Shown: in pieces, positions 45,723 through 50,947 of the stretch | Layout of the letters: each line of letters starts with the position of its first letter | Numbering within the stretch: the stretch's first letter is position 1 | Source of the DNA: an uncultured Bacteroidota bacterium | GTDB lineage: Bacteria > Bacteroidota > Bacteroidia > Flavobacteriales > Flavobacteriaceae | Assembly: GCA_902631125.1 (NCBI GenBank) | Contig: CACOXF010000005.1 | Location: forward strand, 1 to 50,947 | Direction of reading: 5' to 3' | DNA length: 50,947 nucleotides | Position numbers and translations under genes: made by a program | The notes under the pieces: model-generated | Databases searched by the model: none | What the model was told of the DNA's origin: nothing | Seen by the model: the letters and a program-made list of their open reading frames with translations, nothing else

Positions 45723-45796
45723 AAATTGGTGTATAACACAGAGGCTGGTATTAAAAGATCATTGACACTTACCTCCCTCAAAAACAATAAGTTAAA

Positions 45797-46141
45797 ATGC
45801 CTAGATCAGTAAACGCAGTGGCCTCTAGGGCTCGAAGAAAAAAGATGATAAAGCTCGCCAAAGGATACTTTGGGCGTCGAAAAAATGTATGGACAATTGC
45901 CAAAAATGCTGTTGAAAAAGCATGGGAATATGCCTACAGAGATCGAAAAAATAAAAAGAGAAGTTTTCGTTCGCTTTGGATTGTACGCATAAACGCTGCA
46001 GCTCGGATGCACGGCATGTCTTACTCTCAATTTATGGGAAAAGTAAAAACCAACAATATCTCATTAAACAGAAAGGTTTTGGCTGACCTCGCAATGAATC
46101 ACCCAGAAGCTTTTAAAGCTGTGGTGGATAAAGTGAAGTAA
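45797..46141 (+). CDS. rplT: 50S ribosomal protein L20
   Basis: A 114-residue basic ribosomal assembly protein ([60 protein letters not shown]). Length is normal. L20 represses its own operon by binding mRNA in E. coli and B. subtilis. The 74-nt gap before it holds short complementary segments (GTGT/ACAC at 45729-45739; GAGG/CCTC or GGTA/TACC across 45741-45775), but the structure is weak. It converges on dnaB with a hairpin between. Confidence 0.97.
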   Translation: MPRSVNAVASRARRKKMIKLAKGYFGRRKNVWTIAKNAVEKAWEYAYRDRKNKKRSFRSLWIVRINAAARMHGMSYSQFMGKVKTNNISLNRKVLADLAMNHPEAFKAVVDKVK

Positions 46142-46165
46142 ATTTTACTTTATATATTGATTATT

Positions 46166-46189
46166 AAACACGCTTAGTTGTGTTTTTTT
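46166..46189 (+). terminator. Weak intrinsic terminator after rplT
   Basis: AAACAC (46166-46171) pairs with GTGTTT (46180-46185) around an 8-nt loop, followed by a T-run that reaches the dnaB stop codon. The stem is AT-rich and only six pairs long, so efficiency is uncertain. Confidence 0.5.
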
Positions 46190-47705
46190 AAAATGGAACG
46201 CCATCGTCACGATCAAAAGCATCGTCAGGGCTTGTCCTTTGGCTGTCAAACGAGCCTTCTTGATCTCGATTGATTTTGGACTCAAACTCAACAGGAGCAT
46301 CAAAAGAGTCTAAGTTTTCAAATTTTCCGAGAGATGCAACAAATTTTAATCGAACATTATCCAAGCCACCATTTCTGTGTTTGGCGACAATAAACTCTGC
46401 TTGACCCGCAGAGGGGGTACGTTCCTCGTCATCCCATTCATCAATCTTGTAATACTCTGGACGATAGATAAATGATACAATATCAGCATCTTGCTCAATG
46501 GCACCTGACTCACGTAAATCTGAAAGCAAAGGTCGCTTGCTCCCTCCTCTTGTCTCAACAGCCCTCGACAGCTGAGACAATGCAATCACTGGGATGTCTA
46601 GCTCTTTTGCTAGGGCCTTTAGGTTTCTGGAAATCATAGATATTTCTTGTTCACGATTTCCTGATTTGTTGGATGAGCCTGTTGTCATCAGCTGCAAATA
46701 ATCTACAACAATGAGCTTGATCCCATATTGCGATGACAATCGTCTGGCCTTGGCACGCAAATCAAATATCGATAATGAAGGCGTGTCATCGATAAACAAA
46801 GGTGCTTTTTCTAATGAGCTGACTTTTACATTTAATTGTTTCCATTCGTGATCGGCAAGATTTCCTGTACGAAGTTTTTCAGAAGAAAGGCCGGTCTCTG
46901 AAGAAATCAGACGTGTGATCAACTGAACTGATGACATTTCCAGAGAGAAAAAGGCAACTGGAATTGAATGATCGACACAAACATTTCGAGCCATCGACAA
47001 GGTTAATGCTGTTTTTCCCATACCAGGACGTGCAGCTACAATAATCAAATCACTCGACTGCCAACCAGAAGTTAGTTTGTCCAAATCAGTGAATCCAGAT
47101 GGAACCCCACTTAGACCCGCTTTGTTTGAGATTTCTTCAATTTTCTTTTTGGCTTGTATCACAAGGCTTTGAGCAGTATCTGTTGATTTTTTGATATTAC
47201 CTTGAGTCACATCATAGAGCTTGGACTCTGCATCATCGAGCATATCAAATACATCCTTGGTATCGTCATAGGCAAACTCAATAATTTCATTAGAAATTTT
47301 AATTAAACTGCGCTGAATGAATTTTTGAAGAATGATTCTAGAATGGTGCTCAATGTGAGCTGAAGAAGATACTTTCTGCGTTAGTTGAATTAAATAAAAA
47401 TCACCCCCAATTTGTTCCAAATTATCATTTTTGCGCAATTGAGTCGAAACAGTTAATAAATCAATTGGGCTTGAGTCAGAAAACAAATGAACAATCGCTT
47501 CAAATATATGTTGATGTGCTTGCTTATAGAATGCTTCAGGGCTTAAGATATCGATGACATTATCAACTCCTTTTTTGTCAATCATCATGGCACCGAGCAC
47601 AACCTCCTCAAGCTCAATTGCTTGTGGTGGAATTTTTCCTTTTTGCAAAGGAACGATTTGACCACCCTGACGAGATTGTTGTGATATTGATTTTTGTTTT
47701 TCCAC
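46188..47705 (-). CDS. dnaB: Replicative DNA helicase DnaB
   Basis: A RecA-fold hexameric helicase that opens the replication fork. The N-terminal primase-interacting domain (PPQAIELEEVVLGAMMIDKKGVD, cited in part) is followed by the linker and the ATPase domain with Walker A AARPGMGKTAL, Walker B IVVDYLQLM, and VIALSQLSR. I prefer GTG 47705 (505 residues), because the extra 16 residues from ATG 47753 do not resemble DnaB and a TTG-23 nt-TACATTTA promoter-like pair lies inside them. There is no intein. After about residue 465 the tail is disordered and acidic and ends DAFDRDDGVPF, similar to the C-terminal tip of SSB. Confidence 0.95.
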   Translation of the reverse strand: MEKQKSISQQSRQGGQIVPLQKGKIPPQAIELEEVVLGAMMIDKKGVDNVIDILSPEAFYKQAHQHIFEAIVHLFSDSSPIDLLTVSTQLRKNDNLEQIGGDFYLIQLTQKVSSSAHIEHHSRIILQKFIQRSLIKISNEIIEFAYDDTKDVFDMLDDAESKLYDVTQGNIKKSTDTAQSLVIQAKKKIEEISNKAGLSGVPSGFTDLDKLTSGWQSSDLIIVAARPGMGKTALTLSMARNVCVDHSIPVAFFSLEMSSVQLITRLISSETGLSSEKLRTGNLADHEWKQLNVKVSSLEKAPLFIDDTPSLSIFDLRAKARRLSSQYGIKLIVVDYLQLMTTGSSNKSGNREQEISMISRNLKALAKELDIPVIALSQLSRAVETRGGSKRPLLSDLRESGAIEQDADIVSFIYRPEYYKIDEWDDEERTPSAGQAEFIVAKHRNGGLDNVRLKFVASLGKFENLDSFDAPVEFESKINRDQEGSFDSQRTSPDDAFDRDDGVPF

Positions 47706-47810
47706 GTCGTAAATGTAGGTAATTAAAACACATCTATCAGCAATGAATGGCAAAAAAAGACGAACGGCTAATTGTTAAAAAAATTAAATAAATGTTAATA
47801 TCTATAACAT

Positions 47811-48764
47811 TTATTCTTTATAAACACCCATTTGAAAGAACTTCTCCTGACGCTCAAGAACTAATTTGTTTATAGGAATGTCTTTTATTTCGTTATAGGC
47901 TTTCAAAATGTTTCTTTGAACAATTGAAAAAGTTTGCTTTCGGTCTCGATGTGCGCCACCCAATGGTTCTTTAATGATGGTGTCAATGATTTTTAATCGT
48001 TTCATGTCTTTAGCTGTTAGCTTCAACGCATCAGCTGCTTGTTCTTTGTACTCCCAGCTTCGCCATAAAATGGATGAACATGACTCAGGAGAAATCACTG
48101 AGTACCATGTATTTTCGAGCATCAATACTCGATCGCCAACACCTATGCCCAAAGCACCTCCAGATGCACCCTCGCCGATGATCATGATAAAAACTTGTGT
48201 TTTAAGCCTTGACATCTCCAATATATTACGAGCAATTGCCTCACCTTGACCACGCTCTTCTGCCTCAAGACCAGGATAAGCACCAGGCGTGTCAATCAAG
48301 CACAAAACAGGAATGCCAAACTTTTCAGCAGACTTCATAAGTCGAAGAGCTTTGCGGTAACCTTCAGGGTTGGCCATCCCAAAGTTTCGATACTGGCGTG
48401 TTTTTGTGTTGAATCCCTTTTGCTGACCAATAAATAAAAAACTCTGATCACCAATTTTTCCAAATCCACCAACCATCGCTTTATCGTCCTTAACAGTGCG
48501 ATCACCATGCAGTTCTAAAAAGGTTTCACCTGAAAGCGCCTGGATGTAGTCCATCGTGTAGGGTCGCTTGGGGTGCCTTGATAATTGAACACGCTGCCAG
48601 GGCGTCAGGTTTTCATAGATTTCTTTTTTGGTGGATAGAAGCTTTTCTTCAATTTGCTGACAGGTTGTGGTGACATCAACATCACTCTCATCCCCTATTA
48701 CAGCACATTTTTGGAGTTGTTCTTCAAGCTCTTGTATGGGTTGCTCAAAATCCAAATATTCCAT
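47811..48764 (-). CDS. accA: Acetyl-CoA carboxylase carboxyltransferase subunit alpha
   Basis: A 317-residue subunit that, with AccD, moves the carboxyl group from biotin to acetyl-CoA in the first step of fatty acid synthesis. It has an N-terminal helical region ([21 protein letters not shown]) and a crotonase-like core with [35 protein letters not shown] (cited in part), [15 protein letters not shown] and [10 protein letters not shown]. The length is normal for Bacteroidota. A TATATTTG element lies 22 nt upstream, so it need not depend on read-through from the EamA gene. Confidence 0.97.
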   Translation of the reverse strand: MEYLDFEQPIQELEEQLQKCAVIGDESDVDVTTTCQQIEEKLLSTKKEIYENLTPWQRVQLSRHPKRPYTMDYIQALSGETFLELHGDRTVKDDKAMVGGFGKIGDQSFLFIGQQKGFNTKTRQYRNFGMANPEGYRKALRLMKSAEKFGIPVLCLIDTPGAYPGLEAEERGQGEAIARNILEMSRLKTQVFIMIIGEGASGGALGIGVGDRVLMLENTWYSVISPESCSSILWRSWEYKEQAADALKLTAKDMKRLKIIDTIIKEPLGGAHRDRKQTFSIVQRNILKAYNEIKDIPINKLVLERQEKFFQMGVYKE

Positions 48765-48786
48765 AGCGGATCTTCTTTTGATTAAA

Positions 48787-48794
48787 CAAATATA
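48787..48794 (-). promoter_or_regulatory. Candidate -7 element of accA
   Basis: Minus-strand TATATTTG matches TAnnTTTG, 22 nt before the accA ATG in the 40-nt gap to the EamA gene. No TTG at -33 is seen. Confidence 0.38.
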
Positions 48795-48804
48795 ATATTT
48801 TGAT

Positions 48805-49698
48805 TTAGTTGGTGGATGAACTCATTTTTGTTTTTAACTTCAAAAATCCATTTGTCAATACAGACACTAATATGAGGAAGGTGCCAATGTAAAATGTGAG
48901 ACTCATTTTTTCATCAGATCCAAAAATAAGAATGTCTAATATAATACCATACACTGGCTCCATATTAATGGCTAACATCAATGAAAATGGGGTTAAGTGT
49001 CGCATCACGGCGATAGAAACCACAAAGGCATATGCTGTACAAACGATTCCCAATATTGCTATCCAAAGAATGTCGATTTTGGAAATTGAAAACAATTCAA
49101 CTGAAAGTTTACCTTGAATCAAAAGTATCATACTCATACAAAATGCACCAGCTCCGAGCTGATAAAAAGACATCACTCTTGCATCTGACTTATGAATAGC
49201 CTTTCCATTGATGAGTGTAAATGCAACTGAAAATATAATGGCAAAAAACGCAAACATAATCCCTTTAATGTAATGATACTCTGTTTGTAAAATCAAACCC
49301 AATGCAACAACGACGATCAATCCAAGTACAACTTCATACCAAACAAACGATCGCTTATAAAATATGGGCTCAACCAGTGCGGTGACCATTGCCCCCGCCG
49401 ACATCACAGAAAGCGTGACTGAAACATTGGAAAGTTTTACAGCGTGAAAGAAAAATACCCAGTGAAGAGCAATCAAAACCCCACAAATAAGCATGATGTA
49501 GAACTGTTTTGAAGATAGCGCAAAAGTTATACGCCTAATACCCATAAACAGTGCCACAACAACAGTAGCCAAAACCATGCGATACCACACCAATGGTACT
49601 GCATCAATAGAGATGAGTTTTCCCAATATTGCTGTGAATCCAAAAATGAAAACAATAAAATGAAAATGCAGTGTACTTTTTAGTTTATCGCTTGGCAT
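48805..49698 (-). CDS. DMT superfamily (EamA-type) transporter
   Basis: A 297-residue inner-membrane protein with ten hydrophobic helices in two EamA repeats. The first repeat has [19 protein letters not shown] and [20 protein letters not shown]; the second has [12 protein letters not shown] and [20 protein letters not shown] (the usual conserved proline/glutamate near helix 9). Family members export amino acids, nucleotides or other metabolites, and the cargo cannot be inferred here. Its start overlaps the LptF/G gene by 14 nt, so the two are co-expressed. Confidence 0.9.
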   Translation of the reverse strand: MPSDKLKSTLHFHFIVFIFGFTAILGKLISIDAVPLVWYRMVLATVVVALFMGIRRITFALSSKQFYIMLICGVLIALHWVFFFHAVKLSNVSVTLSVMSAGAMVTALVEPIFYKRSFVWYEVVLGLIVVVALGLILQTEYHYIKGIMFAFFAIIFSVAFTLINGKAIHKSDARVMSFYQLGAGAFCMSMILLIQGKLSVELFSISKIDILWIAILGIVCTAYAFVVSIAVMRHLTPFSLMLAINMEPVYGIILDILIFGSDEKMSLTFYIGTFLILVSVLTNGFLKLKTKMSSSTN

Positions 49699-50773
49699 AC
49701 CTTAAAATAACAATGGACAAAATCCCAAAAATTACATTTGGAATCCATGCAGCAAGTGCTGCTGTGTAGTTGGATTTTTCGACCATAACCTCAAATATTT
49801 TATCGAAAAAAATATAGATGAATGCGATAACAACGCCAAGTGCTAAATTCATACCAATCCCTCCACGTCTCTTGAAAGATGAAACAGCAACACCAATAAT
49901 TGTAAGAATAAATGCAGCAATCATAATTGACCATCGCTTATTTCGGACAAGAAGGTGGCTGTTGATCAAAGGACTACCACTTTCTTTTTCTTTGGCAATA
50001 AAATCGTTGAGTTCAAATAAGTTAAGTGTTTGGGCTGTGTACTCCAAAGGGGATAGGTCTTCAAAAGTGAAAGGCAATATTGTATCCAAACGAGGCTTAG
50101 ATTCGATGGATTCTGCACCACTTGGGTCAAAAGATCTTTTGAAATAGTCTGATAAACGATAGAGGGTATCTTCCTCAATCCAACGGATATTTCTTGCAGT
50201 TGTTTTAGATATTAACACGTTGCCCTTAAAACTCTCATAACTAAAGTTATAACCCAACTGACGAGTGGGATTGAACTGACTCAAATAAACATAATCTCCA
50301 TCTCCAAGTTGTTTGTAAAGCAGCTGTGTTTGTCGATCTTTTTTTGATGATTTTAAAAATTCAAACTCAAATTCTTTAATGTTTTTACTGGCGTTTGGTA
50401 CGATAAATTGGCCTGCAATAAATGCACCTATAGAGATGATTGAGGCAGCAACCAAAAAAGGGCGCAGATATCTGTAAAACGAAATCCCTGAGCCTAGTAT
50501 AGCGATCACTTCAGAATTGGAAGTAAGCTTTGAAGTAAACCATATAACCGACAAAAATAAAAATATTGGAAATAGAATAAATCCAAAGTGCCAAACAAAG
50601 TTGTAGTAATACCAAAGAATATCTAGTTTCGGCACTTCTTTCTGATTGAAATTATCAATCTTTTGCGAAAGGTCAACCAAAACACTGATGGGGACAAAAA
50701 GAAATAACATTGTCAAAAATGTGACCATGTATTTGTAGATTATATAACGATCTAAAATCTTAGTATTCAGCAT
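49685..50773 (-). CDS. LptF/LptG family permease
   Basis: A 362-residue YjgP/YjgQ-family membrane protein of the LptB2FG exporter that extracts lipopolysaccharide from the inner membrane. I chose ATG 50773, which shares its A with the tgt stop codon (TGATG); the frame continues upstream to 50815 but only into tgt. Three N-terminal helices (YMVTFLTMLFLFVPISVLV, FGFILFPIFLFLSVIWF, PFLVAASIISIGAFIAG), a periplasmic beta-jellyroll, and three C-terminal helices (MIAAFILTIIGVAVS, LGVVIAFIYIFF, LAAWIPNVIFGILSIVIL) are visible. LptF and LptG cannot be told apart with confidence here; flavobacterial genes next to tgt are usually called LptG. Confidence 0.9.
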   Translation of the reverse strand: MLNTKILDRYIIYKYMVTFLTMLFLFVPISVLVDLSQKIDNFNQKEVPKLDILWYYYNFVWHFGFILFPIFLFLSVIWFTSKLTSNSEVIAILGSGISFYRYLRPFLVAASIISIGAFIAGQFIVPNASKNIKEFEFEFLKSSKKDRQTQLLYKQLGDGDYVYLSQFNPTRQLGYNFSYESFKGNVLISKTTARNIRWIEEDTLYRLSDYFKRSFDPSGAESIESKPRLDTILPFTFEDLSPLEYTAQTLNLFELNDFIAKEKESGSPLINSHLLVRNKRWSIMIAAFILTIIGVAVSSFKRRGGIGMNLALGVVIAFIYIFFDKIFEVMVEKSNYTAALAAWIPNVIFGILSIVILRYAKR

Positions 50774-50947
50774 CATAATCTGTTGTTCATTTGATGAACC
50801 ATTTTGTTTTTCCAATCTGCAAAATCGTCATTTAAAATGTGTTTTCTTGCTTCGCGAGCCAACCACAAATAAAATCCTAAGTTATGAATACTCGCAATTT
50901 GTCTGCCCAAAAACTCATTGGCTGCAAACAAATGACGTAAATATGCT
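50773..50947 (-). CDS. tgt: Queuine tRNA-ribosyltransferase, 3' end only
   Basis: The frame enters from the right edge of the window and ends at TGA 50775-50773, giving the last 57 residues. AYLRHLFAANEFLG, QIASIHNLGFYLWL, AREARKHIL and DWKNKMVHQM match the C-terminus of bacterial Tgt, which swaps guanine 34 of certain tRNAs for the queuine precursor preQ1. The stop overlaps the LptF/G start (TGATG). The catalytic and zinc residues lie outside the window. Confidence 0.9.
   Translation of the reverse strand, partial: AYLRHLFAANEFLGRQIASIHNLGFYLWLAREARKHILNDDFADWKNKMVHQMNNRL

Noticed and set aside
1-50947. CRISPR array, insertion sequence, prophage, toxin-antitoxin or restriction genes
   Set aside because: No spaced direct repeats, transposase, integrase, phage structural genes or defence domains were seen on either strand; genes are close-packed core functions.

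Overview
The window is a gene-dense, AT-rich stretch of core chromosome from a bacterium of the phylum Bacteroidota, most likely the class Flavobacteriia. The grounds are the gliding lipoprotein GldI beside a cyclophilin-FKBP lipoprotein, the rlmD-DUF6452-DUF6048 and murQ-DUF6095 neighbourhoods, a TonB-dependent receptor paired with a DUF4249 lipoprotein, a DUF3822-rsmD pair, the absence of Shine-Dalgarno sequences, and promoters of the Bacteroidota type (TTG, 19-23 nt, TAnnTTTG). I cannot name a genus. I see no mobile element, prophage, CRISPR array, rRNA or tRNA. No gap between genes exceeds about 220 nt.

Layout. 1-6.6 kb: a 7TM-HD phosphodiesterase cut by the window edge, an NlpC/P60 cell-wall peptidase, a TPR protein and gyrA. 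6.8-14.1 kb: clpC, then a thrA-thrB-thrC operon that makes threonine from aspartate. 14.1-20.5 kb: exported Xaa-Pro aminopeptidase (-), gcvT and an SDR protein (+), yebC (+), kdsB and a RecD-like helicase (-). 20.6-26.2 kb: a membrane-anchored unknown, DUF3822 and rsmD (+) facing an operon (-) of a 95-residue tail-anchored protein, mutL and two rhomboid proteases. 26.3-29.9 kb: nrnA, gldI, a cyclophilin-FKBP lipoprotein and a DUF3810 putative metallopeptidase (+), facing a 1078-residue exported Asp-box propeller protein. 33.2-38.7 kb: rlmD, two exported DUF proteins, rplS, NADP-isocitrate dehydrogenase and a BASS-family transporter. 38.8-46.1 kb: TonB receptor and DUF4249 lipoprotein, murQ and DUF6095, then thrS-infC-rpmI-rplT. 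46.2-50.9 kb (-): dnaB, accA, an EamA transporter, an LptF/LptG permease and the 3' end of tgt.

How the genes work together. The best-defined pathway is threonine synthesis. The rest is envelope biogenesis (LptF/G, KdsB, MurQ, NlpC/P60, periplasmic isomerases, rhomboids, the receptor pair) and information processing (gyrase, DnaB, MutL, helicase, RsmD, RlmD, ThrS, IF3, L35, L20, L19, Tgt). Many genes are joined by ATGA or TGATG overlaps, which suggests translational coupling.

I do not see an obvious new defence or mobile system. The observations I would follow first are: (a) the membrane-anchored protein plus DUF3822 upstream of rsmD, which read like a pseudopilin-like and PilM/GspL-like pair; (b) the DnaB C-terminus, which ends in an acidic tip resembling that of SSB; (c) a structured leader before rplS; (d) infC, which probably starts at an AUA codon; and (e) several genes whose -7 promoter element lies only 3-6 nt from the start codon, predicting leaderless mRNAs.
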